A DNA stretch of 64,000 nt from Istiophorus platypterus (GCA_016859345.1 CM029128.1:19924104-19988103), one strand, 5' to 3'; counted from the first letter of the stretch, positions 23,319-36,634 are shown. Numbers and translations are program-made. The notes: a model not told the origin generated them from the sequence alone.

Positions 23319-26300
23319 CTGATAACAGCAGGAGACAAGGGAAGTTACAGTAGCTTTCAGGTGGAACACACTTTGTCTGGCGGCCATATTGGAGGTACAC
23401 AAAATTACTGCCAACTACAAACCAAACGTGAAATCCATAGATTTGGTTTTATATGAGGTCACTGAAACAGAGCGGAAGAGATCTACATTACTTAGTTTGG
23501 TTTCTTAGCCTACTTGCTGTTTGTGGTTGTAAATGGAACTGTCCTAATTCCATTTCCCCAAATTTTAGCAAACCAGACATGGAAGAGAACGGACAGTCAA
23601 CAAGAGACTGAGAGAGACAACAGCAACCCATTAACACTTGTTTCTAAGCGTCTCCCCCTGTTGATTTTGAGTGAACATTGTGAAAGCTCTGAATAAGAAA
23701 TGTAAATGAATAAAAAATAATGCTTTATTTGTGATGAGTTTATTTTTGTTTGGTTTTAACAACTATTTTGTTTTTTTTTTCCAAAACCTATCGCACGACC
23801 CCCAGGTTGAGAACCAGGTTGAGAACCACCGAACAGTCCATAGTAGCTTCTTCTGATATTAATCTGATTATAATGCTAACATACAGTCAGCTAAAATGAA
23901 CATTAATGTAAGCAAGCTAACAGTTTGTTATGTCTCAAACTGATAGACTTGACACCCTCAACCCAGTTTTCATTTTGCATGGAATTTGTTTGGCAAGGAA
24001 TCAAACAAACGTTTATCCTCTGGACCTACGCTACCTTAGTGAACAGTTAATTTGCAAACACAGCATAGCAGTTCATTTGCATGCATCTCTCTGGAATCAC
24101 ATTTAATTTATGTAAAGGTATCAGGATATGAATTTAACCTTCTCAGTAAATTTTGCTTTAAAAAAACTACAGTGATGTAAATAATGGACCTGTATGTTTT
24201 GGCTAGTTTGTTCAGGTTTGGTGAGTTGCCTCTGCTTTTGGAGAACAACGAACAGGGTGGGTCTTGTCTTAGGTGCACATACTTATAAAAAGGTGGAAAC
24301 ACATCCATCGTTTTGTGCTAGTAGCAAACACTGAGCGCACCGTACAGACAGTAGAAGAAATCAAGATACAGAAAGCAGCGTTGGCAATTTTCAGAGAGCA
24401 GATCTAAAATAATTACTGCACCCTGACCCTTTCATGGCTGAGAAAAAGACAGTGCTATATCCTTAGGCTGGATGTACTGTCTCCAAATGACACACCCAGA
24501 TTAATACCAGGGTGAAAAGGAAGATTCTTTCATCCTAATCATCAAAGAAAAATAAAGAGTGTTGACAATAACTCGAAAATGCTCAATACGTAATTATATA
24601 ATATTTAGTCTGGAGTGTATTTTATATGAGAATGTACCCATATAACATGACAGCTCTCAGTAGTCTGTGGTCTCAGTTAGACATAGCAACATGTTGAGTA
24701 AAACAGAGGAAGGATGAATCACCAGCTGGAGGAGGAGAGAGACAGATAGACAAGAGGAGAAAATTGAGGACATGAAGAGTAAAGATGAAGTTGGAAAAAG
24801 TGAAATCTAAAGTGGCGGGTCCGAACTCGTTGATGTGACGGAGTCCTTCAAAGAGCGGCTGTGGGCTGACAGACAACAGACCGACTGAGTCATTCTGGCA
24901 GAACACGATGCTCATCCTCGCCTTCGGCTGTCTGTCTGTGTCCATGTGACTCAGTCTCAGACAAACTGCCACTATGTTCACATAGCAACCAAATCTGATC
25001 TGCCTTTCAAATGTTTAGTCCTCACTGTCCAAACTGAAACATACCAGTGGCAGTATGAAATTTGTACTTTCGGACATTTAAATGATTTTCTCTAGTAAAA
25101 GTGATGACAGAGACACACACTAAGGTTCCTGGAAAACTTTTTTTTTTTTTTTTTTTTACAGATCCACAAATCACATAATCGGTCCCAGGTGCTGTGCATA
25201 CCCACCGATTTAAAGTAGCATAAGGCAGTCAAATGTAGATATTTGCACCAGTTCAGGCCAAACTACAGGTATGAATCCCAAATGGTAACCCCGGGTCACT
25301 AGATTGAAGATAAATATGCATCCACTTACCCAGCTGACCTCCACACCTTTACTTTCTATCACATTCTGTTTCAGTTTACTTTCTAGTTTATGTTGTCTGT
25401 CCTCCATTTCCTCCTTTCAGGAAAATAGATTTCTTTCACTTTACAGTCCCTCCAGGATTTCTGTACTTTAACTTCTCGTCCTTCATTGACTGAGATATAT
25501 ACCATTACAGTTCCATCCGCAATTAACTACTATGGGCAAATTTTAACAATTTAAAACCTTTGTTTGATCAAGATTTATAACAAGGTAATTGCTTTCAACC
25601 ATGATAAATCATCATCAAAAAGCTCCATGAACCAAACAGATACTTTAGGTTATAGTAGAAAGTTAGAATGAAACTTAACCTGGGGTCAAGTGCTGCTGGA
25701 GAAAACACATTTTATTGAAAAAGGCAACTTTGGCTCTTAATCGGATGATTATGCAAAAAAGAAAATTTGAAAGCTTCTTGACCATTTACAGTAGACAAAC
25801 TGTGGGTATGTGAAAAAAAGGGTACGATCTTCTAGGTTTTATGTTCGAATCCTTGTGATCACACCACTGATAGTGGGATTGACTTTTTAAAGTGACATTA
25901 AAACTCGTCGATAAGCATTTCAATCCTTGTTTTAATTGGATTTTTCCTCAGTATTTCATTGTATTGTTGCAATTAAGGCTTCAGAAAAAAATGATACTTG
26001 ACACTGGAGCAAGCCAGTAAATTGGATTTGAGCTGCCTGTCTGAACATAGCCTCAGGACAGAGCAACAACAGGGAAAAGAAAGAGAGGAAAGCAGAAAGG
26101 CACAAGGATTCTCCGTGAGAAATGGAGAGAAAAATAAGCAAATCAAACAAAGAAACAAGAAAACAAAAAAACAAAAAAAAAACAAAAAAACCCCAATCCC
26201 TGCAAAGAAGGATGAAGTTAAGACTGTGTTGAGCAATTAGCCTTGTACCCTCTGGAAAGGATTCACATTTTATAACCATCAGGTTAAATATATACAAAAC

Positions 26301-26689
26301 AAAACAAACAAAAAAGTAAACCTAGCCAACTCCTACTTCGGCAAAGACAAAATGACTCTTGATGGCTCACTGGTGATAATTATTTAACTGTTTTTTACTG
26401 TAGGTGTCATGTTTAACATTTCAGTGATGCTGCTCTGAAACAAGTCCAAGCAAATTTAATGGGGATTTAAGTCATTAAAAACTAAAATGTTTTCTTTTAT
26501 CTGACCAACTTGAATGTTGGTCTCTCCACCGACTAAGAAAGCAAGTTTATTATTGCTTTTATTAGATCATATTTGCTTGATTCTATGACTTTTCCTGTCG
26601 TAAGTGGCCAGTAAATACTATGTAATTTTTCATGAGCATTTATAATTATGATGATAATTATGATAATAAGGATATTTCATGTAATTTAC
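23319..26689 (-). other. Intron between exon 4 and exon 3 (copy A)
   Basis: Phase-0 intron of about 3.4 kb. It contains a T run at 25138-25157, an A-rich segment near 26140-26190 that marks one duplication breakpoint, and a coding-like stretch at 24825-24985 that I could not confirm as an exon. A short direct repeat of GGTTGAGAACCA occurs near 23803-23828. Confidence 0.55.
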
Positions 26690-26972
26690 CTGCTCGTTCT
26701 CAGTGATGTGGGATTGAAGAATGTGAACTTTATCTTCTATTAGCTGTTGTAATTTGTCCCCAGAAGCAGGGAGGTCCTCTCGGTTTCTCTGGAACTCTGG
26801 AGACTTTAAAGAAAGAAACAGAATAGTTCTTGCATTTTATCAAGTTTCATCACAGTAACTCTTACAAATAAAACTTGACTTGTGTTTCACAACCAGCAGC
26901 TTTGGAAAGCAACCAGACACCAATGGTATTCTGATGCTATTGGCTGCTCGAGTAGTGATAACATCTTTAAAA
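26173..26972. repeat. Tandem duplication of 800 bp, copy A
   Basis: Sequence here recurs exactly 800 bp downstream. I saw two substitutions between copies (26419 T against 27219 G; 26558 T against 27358 A) and length or sequence differences in the A-rich edges. The copy carries exon 3 with its splice sites and about 500 bp of flanking intron on one side. Both breakpoints fall in A-rich tracts, consistent with unequal exchange or slippage there. An assembly artefact or unmerged haplotype is the main alternative. Confidence 0.93.
26690..26803 (-). CDS. Exon 3, copy A, of unidentified coiled-coil protein gene
   Basis: This 114-bp exon encodes 38 residues, SPEFQRNREDLPASGDKLQ followed by QLIEDKVHILQSHITENEQ. 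It is preceded by TTTCTTTCTTTAAAG and followed by CAG/GTAAATT. It is identical to the copy at 27490-27603, including splice sites. As it is phase 0 at both ends, including both copies would keep the frame and give a tandem 38-residue repeat. The second half is amphipathic helix and would seed the coiled coil. Whether one copy is skipped, or whether the duplication exists in the genome at all, cannot be told from the sequence. Confidence 0.6.
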
Positions 26973-27763
26973 AAAAAAAAAACAAAAAAACCCCAATCCC
27001 TGCAAAGAAGGATGAAGTTAAGACTGTGTTGAGCAATTAGCCTTGTACCCTCTGGAAAGGATTCACATTTTATAACCATCAGGTTAAATATATACAAAAC
27101 AAAACAAACAAAAAAGTAAACCTAGCCAACTCCTACTTCGGCAAAGACAAAATGACTCTTGATGGCTCACTGGTGATAATTATTTAACTGTTTTTTACTG
27201 TAGGTGTCATGTTTAACAGTTCAGTGATGCTGCTCTGAAACAAGTCCAAGCAAATTTAATGGGGATTTAAGTCATTAAAAACTAAAATGTTTTCTTTTAT
27301 CTGACCAACTTGAATGTTGGTCTCTCCACCGACTAAGAAAGCAAGTTTATTATTGCTATTATTAGATCATATTTGCTTGATTCTATGACTTTTCCTGTCG
27401 TAAGTGGCCAGTAAATACTATGTAATTTTTCATGAGCATTTATAATTATGATGATAATTATGATAATAAGGATATTTCATGTAATTTACCTGCTCGTTCT
27501 CAGTGATGTGGGATTGAAGAATGTGAACTTTATCTTCTATTAGCTGTTGTAATTTGTCCCCAGAAGCAGGGAGGTCCTCTCGGTTTCTCTGGAACTCTGG
27601 AGACTTTAAAGAAAGAAACAGAATAGTTCTTGCATTTTATCAAGTTTCATCACAGTAACTCTTACAAATAAAACTTGACTTGTGTTTCACAACCAGCAGC
27701 TTTGGAAAGCAACCAGACACCAATGGTATTCTGATGCTATTGGCTGCTCGAGTAGTGATAACA

Positions 27764-27772
<9 letters not shown>
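26973..27772. repeat. Tandem duplication of 800 bp, copy B
   Basis: Second copy of the unit described for 26173-26972. It ends in a longer A run (to about 27795) followed by unique sequence. Near-identity points to a very recent event or an assembly artefact. Confidence 0.93.
27490..27603 (-). CDS. Exon 3, copy B, of unidentified coiled-coil protein gene
   Basis: This copy is transcribed first on the minus strand and follows exon 2 directly in phase 0, so residues 10-47 of the product come from it. The encoded 38 residues and both splice sites are the same as in the copy at 26690-26803. The sequence reads SPEFQRNREDLPASGDK then an amphipathic helix LQQLIEDKVHILQSHITE. At least one of the two copies is very likely a true exon, because it links the ATG exon to the downstream coiled-coil exons without breaking frame. 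Confidence 0.75.
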
Positions 27773-27795
<23 letters not shown>

Positions 27796-29067
27796 TTCAG
27801 TCTCTATTCTAAATGTACACTGTGGTTGTAGAATGTTTAAGGGCATATTTTTCCTTAATGTCTAGATGCCACTGTCAGACAGAATCAACACAACACCCAT
27901 TTAGCAAAACAATTGGGTGGGGAGTGACAGGAATGCCGGGAGAGATAAATGTGTGAAATGCAGAGAATCCTGCCCTCCACACCAATCACTCTAACTTGTA
28001 AGACTTCAGAGACATACACAGAGAGGATGTGCTCAACACCAGCGCACAATGTTTCCCACCTGAGATGTAGAAACACACTAGTGCACTAAAGTCAGAATGA
28101 GGCAGAAAGACATCTGATTGAATGTATACATCATTTAGGATAAATGAGTACAATATACGATCAAAATAGCATTTTACCCTTAGAATTGTATGGATATACA
28201 ATTTTTGTTTACTGTATTTATTTCAGCATTTAAAAAATGCAATTAGTAAAGGTAAAAGCATGTGCTGAGACTTGTCTTTATTTCTGAGGATTATTATTTT
28301 TTATACTTAATCAAAAAAAATAAAGGGTATGGAATGTCAAAAAACAAAACAGCATTGTTAAAAATGCTCATCACAAGTTCTGCGAGCCCAAGGGGACGTC
28401 TACTCCAAACTCCCAATTTGTGAAACAGGCTTTCTACTACATCGAAATGAAAATGTCTGCATTATGGTCTGATTATTATTCTAACCATTTAAAAAAACAG
28501 TGGACAGTCCCTTTTAACAACGGAAACAATTAAATGATATTTAAAATTACTCAGCAAATATTTTCACTAACTGGTTAATTGTTACAGTATTAATAAGATA
28601 TATATATATATATATATCATTAGCCTAGCTAAATAACTAAGGCATTAAAGTGACCACATGCAGATAACTCAATGCTGAGGCCTTCAAATGACCAAACTTA
28701 GCTAACTCTTTTAATAGAAAGGGTTTAGAAAGACCACATTTAGCAACACAGGGTAGACCTACACTACTGTCCTATTTCTGAGAAACAAAATTTCACATTT
28801 CACTTACATTTTCAGGCCGGAATGAAACATCCCATCCACTGTATGACAAGTGTGTTGTGAGCTACGGGTGTCAGGTCTGAGTTGCACTTAAGACTTTTGA
28901 AACAACAAAACTAAAAGTTAACCCAATTTTAGTTAATGTCCATTTTGTAACTGACCCAAGTCATTCCAATTGAATTAGCTGGGTAAACTGTTCAGCACAA
29001 CAAACTCTCTGACTCTTCTCTGCTATTTAACAACCACTGAGTCATAAAATGTTTCCAAAATACTCAC

Positions 29068-29107
29068 AGGTCTTGGGGAGAGAGAAAAGTTCATGATTAC
29101 AGTCAGA
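29068..29107 (-). CDS. Exon 2 with the start codon of the coiled-coil protein gene
   Basis: A 40-bp exon follows the acceptor AAATTACTTTTCAG and ends at the donor CCT/GTGAGTA. Thirteen bases of 5' UTR precede an ATG at 29094, and nine codons follow (MNFSLSPRP), ending in phase 0 and joining the SPEF of exon 3. I chose this start because it is the first ATG in the spliced transcript after the GC-rich exon 1 and is in frame with all downstream exons. The N-terminus lacks a signal peptide, which fits a cytoplasmic protein. Confidence 0.65.
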
Positions 29108-30080
29108 CTGAAAAGTAATTTCTTGACTGAGCTCAGACCACAGGGGGTTTCTGTGTGAGTGTGTGTTAGTGGGTGGGCTGCACCACTGTGTACATGGAGA
29201 TGACCCTAACTACAACCCCCCCACATTGACCAGAATGAAAAAGCAGACGGACAGAGAGAGGAGCGAGAATGTGAGTTTGTTAGTTAATATCCAGCCAGGG
29301 TTTGTAAGGGTTTCTGTGCCTGACCAACCATTTTGTGTATGTGACAGAGAGAGAGGAAACACAAGCTATGAAAGAAGGGAGGAAACTAAAAACCAAGGGA
29401 ACATCAAACCAATGAAGACACAACTATATACATGTATGAAGACAGAGACTGTGCCTCAGTTTAATGCTACATTAAAGTCTGAGTTTTGAGTGTGTAGTGC
29501 ACCAATATGGAGTATGCTCAAAAGAAAGTAATTGCCTTACATTTGATTTATGTTTTATGTGCATAATGGGCATTGTCATCTCATCTATCACATTACATTG
29601 CAACTACTTCAGTGACTAAATTGTGTATGGTGGTGAGCTCTGGGAAAATCCTGGAAAAGAACTAAAACATTTTCAATTAAACAAAACTTTACTTCCTCTT
29701 AGTGAGAATTATTTGGTAGCAGTATTCCAAAGTTGCAGTTTGAGTGATGAATGTTAGTGCATTTATTGCATAATTTCCTCATAGTACACGATAGTAACAT
29801 GCACTAGTTTTTTTATACTAATTGCAGAATTTACTATAAACTACAAACGTTACAATATAGTTTATACTATATACCATTAGTAATACATATATAATGTTAG
29901 TATGGAAATATGAACACAGCCTAAAATATCAATTAAAAGTAGTGACTAAAAAAAAAAAATCTACATTTAAAAAATCAGTAATAACAATCATCCATTAATT
30001 GTCAAATAGCAAGGATTAAAAAAGAGGATCTTTGGTCCTTACTGTCCCACTAGAAAACTAAACAAAATTCATTAGAAACC

Positions 30081-30104
30081 AAAAAAAAAAAAAAAAAAAA
30101 AAAA
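30081..30104. repeat. Poly(A) run
   Basis: A pure run of 24 A residues. No retroposon body or target duplication is recognisable next to it. Confidence 0.95.
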
Positions 30105-33100
30105 TACACAAAGAAAAAGCCCTAAACGCTTTGACAACCCATAATTATCAAGTCCAGTCAAGCTGGTGCTAAGACTAAAGAAAATCATGACTAAACCTGA
30201 GCTTGGGTTGGATCCCAAGGTTCCAGCCCTCAACCCCACCCAAGTCGGAGAAGTCCTAATTCCCTCCCCAGGGTGGGTCTGGGTGGGGCCTGATGACTAT
30301 GGTAGGTTGCCAGGTCAGACACACCTTGATAAGCAGACAGGTATGAGGAGGGTGGGGCCTCTATGCATGTTTGCAATTCTCTCTCTCTTTTTTGTTGACT
30401 TAGTTCTTTTGATACCTTATTTCTATCTATCGTGAACAAACACACACATAACCACACACACAAAAGATTTTATGTAACAAGATAGACTGACTAAAACTTT
30501 GCAGATGTTGCAACAATCATTACACTTCAAAAGTGTTGGAAAAAATAAAAAATGGTTATTTTAGATCTTGAGCAACATCATCATCTCATTTGGAGTCATG
30601 TTTGTCTGCCTGAAGTATAATATTCACTCTTCTGTTAGCTCTGTTTTGGGTCTCCACCATCTCTTCAGGACAGTGTGCGGCTCTTTAGCTGCTAAATGTT
30701 CAGAAAACAGTTATGTGTCATAAAAACGAAACTATGAGTTTAAAGAGGCACCCAACCCATTTATAAAAAAATATTTAACTACTGACTTCTGCAGCTCTAA
30801 GTACAAGTGCTATAACTGCTCTATCCTGAGTTAGAGTTACAGTTAGTTTCACATGACACAGGGAAAAAGGGACATTGTGAAATCTGGATTGTAAATATCA
30901 GTAAATATCCAACAAACCAGTCACCCTGCAGTGCAGTGCTGCTCATCAAAGACAAAATCATTTCTCCATCATCATACAACGTTCCACCAAATTGACTTAA
31001 TGAAGGTAGTGCTTTAAAATGACTCCACCAATGTTTAATGAAAAATCCACTACTGTAAAAGTAAAATTATAGTGACTGAAAAACTCTGGCAGCAGTCCAG
31101 AGGAGCACCCAGTTCTTTCCATATGAGACACTGCGGCCTCTACCTGTAAGAACAAAAACTATCATGTAGTTAGGTGACGTTTCTTCTCCACCCGCATGAA
31201 GTTATGAATCAGTCTATCATCTTGGTCATTTACAAAAAAATAGATAAATTGTCTTGCAAAAAAAAGAAAGGAAAGGGAAAGAATACATTTAAAATAAAAC
31301 CTTATAAAATGATAAATCCAAAAAAGTTAAACCTAAACTATTGTGGGTGCTCAACTCTGTGTCTGAAAGTACATTTAAAATACATCAGCCTGGTACTATT
31401 TCATCATCTGCAGCTGAGATTTTTAATCTGGTAAATGGTCATAGGTCATAAGTGGACCTGCACTGTCATGATAAAGACATGTCATGACTAAGCGAAACAA
31501 CCTATGTGTGATGAAGAACACCGGTGGGACGTCCCTACTCAGCAAGCCTCACTCAAGACTCACAGCTGTGGTACGTCACCTTGTGTGCTAATGGACTTTG
31601 AACCAGCTGGAACTTTAAACTTGGAGTGAATGGCTGGAGACGCCCTGTAAGCTCATTTACTGCCAGGGTAAGTTTCATCATGATGTAAACAACTTTTATC
31701 TGCTAATCTGAGTTCTCTTGCACTGTAAAAAAGAGTTGGAAATTACACAAATGTCACTTCACACTAAAAATTCAGTCTTGTTAACATGAAATACAATTTT
31801 TTTTTAATTATTTTAAAGTGAATATCAGTAGAACCTAAGTATCCTTTCTAAATAAGATCAATGGTTTGGATTCAACTACATGACTATATAGAAAACCTTC
31901 CTAATATATATATTAATTTCAAATTAATCTTTATTCATATTTATTTTATTTATTAGAGAGTTCTATAAAGGCATCAGATAGGTCCAGCACTAAAACTGGG
32001 TTCATGGTGTGTGTTCCAGTTCATCGTAAAGCTGAGGTCAAGTTCTTCCACAGCAAACAGATGGAATGGAGAAACATATTTCCTAGGAATCTTGATGTGT
32101 GCACAGGGGCTTTCGTCCTGTTGAAAGGGTTGTCCAGATACTATTGGCCACGTAGCGTATTTGGACTCTTTCGAAACAGTGACATCTCCAGTAGATTTCA
32201 AAATAAAATGCTTTTGAAACGAGTTTGCACAAATTGCTTTCACTGTTCCTAACTATGTTAATGGAACAAGGAAGGTTGATTCCAATAGATTAGTTCATTG
32301 TAATTCAAACTGGACTGTGCAATGTACTATACAGTGGCATGCAGCTTCCTCTCTTTATAAACACCCACTGTAAAAAAAACGCAGAACCAGTTTGTCTCTG
32401 CCAATGATGATTTGGAAAAGCAAGGTATCACCTCTCCTGTATTTATTTTCTCTCTCTCTGCTGGTTTCCTGTTAGCTGAAGCAGAACCGAACCTGTTTCT
32501 TTGTATTTAACAATGTCATAAGTTGAGGATCATGTCTCTCTTGCTCCAAACCACTATAATTATCAATATAATACAGAACAAATAGCCACTTGCTTCAGCC
32601 TCTGTTTTTCCTTAAGAGTACTCACACAGAAAATGTATTCTCTACTTTCTGAACTCTGACTGTTAATTGCTTCCTAAACTTCCTCTTATTTTTCATCACA
32701 AGCAGAAGAAGTGGCACCCAAAAGCAGCGTATAGCCAATGTTATAGAGAAATCAAGGATTTTTATTTTCATGTTCAAAATATAGAAGGTAAGTTGTGCCA
32801 GAAAAGTGCAGCTATTGAAAATAATGTGACATTTCTGGTTAAATGATTTTGTCCCTCCCATACCGTGCATATTGGACTGATTAATGGCATGTTTTCACTG
32901 TGAACAGGTAGTGCCACAGGTTTTTTTTTAGGTTTGGTGCAACACAGCTCTCACCACCACCCAACCGCATCCGCAACCACTTAGCCAGAAAGAAATAATA
33001 AAATGTCACTGAGCTGTAATTTGTTTGGCAGCCGGGAAGGAAGACAGGTAGAACAGCACAAAAAAAGAGCAGGTAGACATGTAGAAATGCAGAGGAAATA

Positions 33101-33212
33101 GATAGGTATTCAACCAGACAGGTAGACAGTCACAAAACAGACAGCCTTGTGTCCTGCTGAATGTAGAATTGTCCACACTGTCCTCAGCAGAAAAAGGAAA
33201 AAATCTGCCATT

Positions 33213-34310
33213 TGTTCAATTCAATTCAATTCAACTTATTAATATAGTGCCATATCATAAAAGATTTTATCTCAGGGCACCTTTCATATAGAGCAGGTCT
33301 AGACCAGACTCTTTATAGTTATTATTTACAGAGACACAACATTTCCCCCATGAGCAAGAACTTGGTGACAGCAGATCCTGGCTGATGGTGATGGTGGTGG
33401 TGGTGGGGGGGGGGGGTCTGCCTCAACCAGCTGGGTTGAGAGTGACAAAGAGAGAGAGAGGGAGACAATGGGGGGGGAGCATAGCACAATAATGGGACTA
33501 ATAGCTATATATACTATAGTTATGCTAACAGGGCTGATATTATTACTACTAGGACTAAATGAAATGGTAACAGCAGTAATCATAATAATTAAAGCAGTGG
33601 GTGTTGATCAGGCTCATGGGGCAGTAGATGGTCTGCAACCATGGATCCAGACTCAGGAGTATCAGGAAAACTTGTAGAATGCAACAGGAGGAAGAGGAGA
33701 GAGGAGAGGAAGCACAAAACTGTGGGAGAGTGGAAGGACAGTTAGTAACGAGCATTTTTGAGATGTTAATGCACAAGAGGAGAGAGGAGGAGGTGGAGGA
33801 AAGGGAAGCTCAGTGCATCATGGGAAGTCCCCCAGTAGTCCAGTCCTATAGCAGCATAGTGAGGGGAAGGCTTGAGCTAATGCTGAGTCAGTTCTAACCA
33901 TAAGCTTTATCAAAAAGGAAGGTTTTAAGCCGACTCTTAAACGTGGAGAGTGTGTCTACCTCCTGGACCTAAACTGGAAGACGGTTCCACAGCAGAGGAG
34001 CCTGTTACTGTAATTTCTGCCTCCCATTCTGTTTGTGGAGACTCTAGGAAACACTAGTAGTCCTGCATTCTGGGAACTAAGTGTTCTACTGGGATAAGGT
34101 ACTATGAGCTCTTTAAGATAGGATGGTGCCTGATCATTAAGGGCTTTGTAGGTGAGGAGGATTTTAAATTGTATTCCAGATTTCACAGGGAGCCAATGTA
34201 GGGAAGATAACACAGGAGATGTATCATCTCTCTTTCTGGTTCGTGTCAATACTCTTGCAGCAGCATTCTGAATCAGCTGGAGACTATTTGTTTGCTGTTC
34301 AAAAGCCTAA
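33213..34310 (-). mobile_element. L2/Maui-type LINE, 5'-truncated copy
   Basis: On the minus strand the element starts inside the end of the reverse transcriptase ORF. It encodes MTRTRKRDDTSPVLSSLHWL and FKILLTYKALNDQAPSYL, then PYPSRTLSSQNAGLLVFPR, the C-terminal part typical of fish L2 elements. It then runs through the 3' UTR to a tail of repeated TTGAA-type units at 33213-33235 (ATTCAATTCAATTCAACTT on the plus strand). The 3' UTR includes a run of G on the plus strand near 33403-33416 and a second near 33471. It lacks the RT catalytic domain, so it is dead. Confidence 0.85.
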
Positions 34311-35574
34311 AAATTATGTTTGTGTTTTCTGACCTTTGGTTGTCTGTGAATAAGGCTTCTCCTTAGAGGCAGGTAGAAGTAGTTTTCTTTAACAATTATC
34401 TGTACTTCAGACCTCAACTAACCAGTATAATTTGGTTAGGTGAGAGGTCAGGAAAGTTTAAAACATACATTCATTGAAGCAATTTCTTAATTATTTTTTC
34501 ATTTAGGTACGAGGACTTGTAATTTCTATATTGGATGATTCTACAGTGCAAAGTTTTATGGTCACTGGCAATTATCAGTGGCTACGCATGAAGCAGTTCA
34601 GTATTCACCAAGTGTGGTGATGTGTAATACTGTGATAAGGTCATATTAGAGGCCAACAAATATGAATGCCTCATGCATGATCATGCATGTCTCTCTTACT
34701 CACGGTAATTAAACCAAAATTTTAAAAGGTAAAGCACTATAATGACCTTTCCCATCACCACCATCCATCTCTTATTGTAGATGAGTGTGTAATGTATTTG
34801 ATATACATACTAAATGCTTTAAAAAAATAACCATGAAATTTAGTTACTCAACAGTAACCATAAATTAACCATAACAGCAGTTGGCACATTTGGATATCCG
34901 AGGGATAGAGAACTGAAAAACACTCAATGGATGTTGTCTTTAACAGCAATAAATATTTTTTATCAATATTCAGATTGGTACATTATTACATTATTATAAC
35001 TATTCATACATCTTTGTCAAAAAGTTAGTTAAGTGCTCTTAAATGGTTTGAATGAGAGAAAATTGTTAAAATAACACTCTCTTTTATAAAATTATAAAAC
35101 ACTAATATGAGCTCTACAAATTAATAGATCTATATGCTTTGAAATTAAAATCTAAAACAAAAAAAACCCAAATCTTAAGTTTAATTAACTAGAACAAAAA
35201 CCATAATCATCATAATCATTCTAATAAGTAGCCCAAATGTAAACAAAAATAAGGTGTCTGAATGGACACCGGTAGATGATAAAGGCTTCCAAACTCTTTC
35301 AGTTTTGATCTCTGGGTTCAGTTTCAGAACTAGAACATCGACAAAAACAACAACAACATCTAATCTCCAAGCACTGCAGCCCCCCACCCAGCACCCACCT
35401 AGTCTGCACCCACTCGGCCCTCCAACGAGGCTTAATGAGTAATAAGCACTGGGTGACCACAGTCTTGGAGTCAAGCCAACTTTCCCAGATGCCAAATTGA
35501 AGCCCGGAGCTACTTCATAATGCAAAACAACACTCATTAAAACTTGGAGGAAAAAAAACAAGGAGCTATAAAAT

Positions 35575-35745
35575 GCAAAAATGCACCAAGATGCATTTCA
35601 GGAAAGCGCCGTGGCAGTTTCTAAGTGACAGAGATGAATAATTAGGATTTTCAAGCATCCATTAGCGGGAGAGATTACAAGATGGAGGAAATGGGCTCCA
35701 AAACTCACTGATGACCGGAAAACCTAAACAGTTTGGCCTGAACAT
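35575..35745. promoter_or_regulatory. Candidate conserved non-coding element in intron 1
   Basis: About 170 bp of high-complexity sequence with homeodomain-type words (GAATAATTAGGATTTTC, CATCCATTAGCGGGAG) and GATGACCGGAAAACC. It has no coding frame. The density of TAAT/ATTA cores with balanced flanks looks enhancer-like. Not tested by comparison. Confidence 0.3.
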
Positions 35746-36582
35746 TATGTTAAGGTGGAGAATGTGAGCTTTGGAAAGGATGATGAGATGGAATGAAAGG
35801 CAAAAAAGGGGGGTTTTCAGCTGCAGAAAAATATTATGAAGCTTTCAGATGAGTTGAATGAGAATAACTGTCAGTTTACAGTTTGCTTAGGTCCAGAATA
35901 AATATATGTGTTTTGGAAAAAAGAGTAATTGCTGTAAAACCAAACAACAGAAAAAAGACTGACTGAACCAACAAAACAAAGATGAAAATGTTTAACTGTT
36001 TTTTCCTGCAAGTCTACTTTTTTAAAAGTAACACAAAATTTCACAATATCCTACTCCCTGCCTCCTAGAATTCATGTTTCCGTACAACACAAGTACAAAC
36101 AGCACATATGTCTTTTAGGAACAAAATCACTGGCTGGCTGTTTTTTTTAATTAACGGCAAAATCAAAACTACAATCCAAATGCATGTATGGTCATTATGG
36201 AAATAATAGTAATAATAGTTTAAGTTTTGAGAAGACTAATGCCACTCTCAGAAGTGAAGACTAAGTATGAAGCTAGTAAATGATAATAAATAATAGATTT
36301 TGTGGTGTCGCAAGCTGGTAAAGAGGAGAAACAGATGAAAATCTAAGAAACACGACTGTTAAGGAGGCAGAGCTGGGCTGTGTGGTGAACCACTCAGAAG
36401 AGTGCTGGGTTTGTTAGATAAGACAGAGAGGGTGAGGGACTTTGTCAACACAGTGGTTGTGTTTCTTACAAGTGGTACAGAGATTTATTGACCCTCAGCC
36501 TCAATATTGCCTTAAACGCAGGCCTAATGTTTTTCTGATATGTACACCATGGTTGTTCATACTATTAATCAAATAGTTTCCT

Positions 36583-36634
36583 TTCCGTTCCTTGCCATTC
36601 TGTTCCTTTCCGTTCCGTTCCTTTCCGTTCCTGC
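36583..36634. repeat. Imperfect (TTCCG)n pentanucleotide repeat
   Basis: Repeats of CCTTTCCGTTCC-type words, roughly ten imperfect pentamers over 52 bp. Confidence 0.8.

Noticed and set aside
26840..27097. Two similar ORFs ending KSSFICKSYCDET, at 26.8 and 27.6 kb
   Set aside because: They are intron sequence repeated by the 800-bp duplication, not a gene family.
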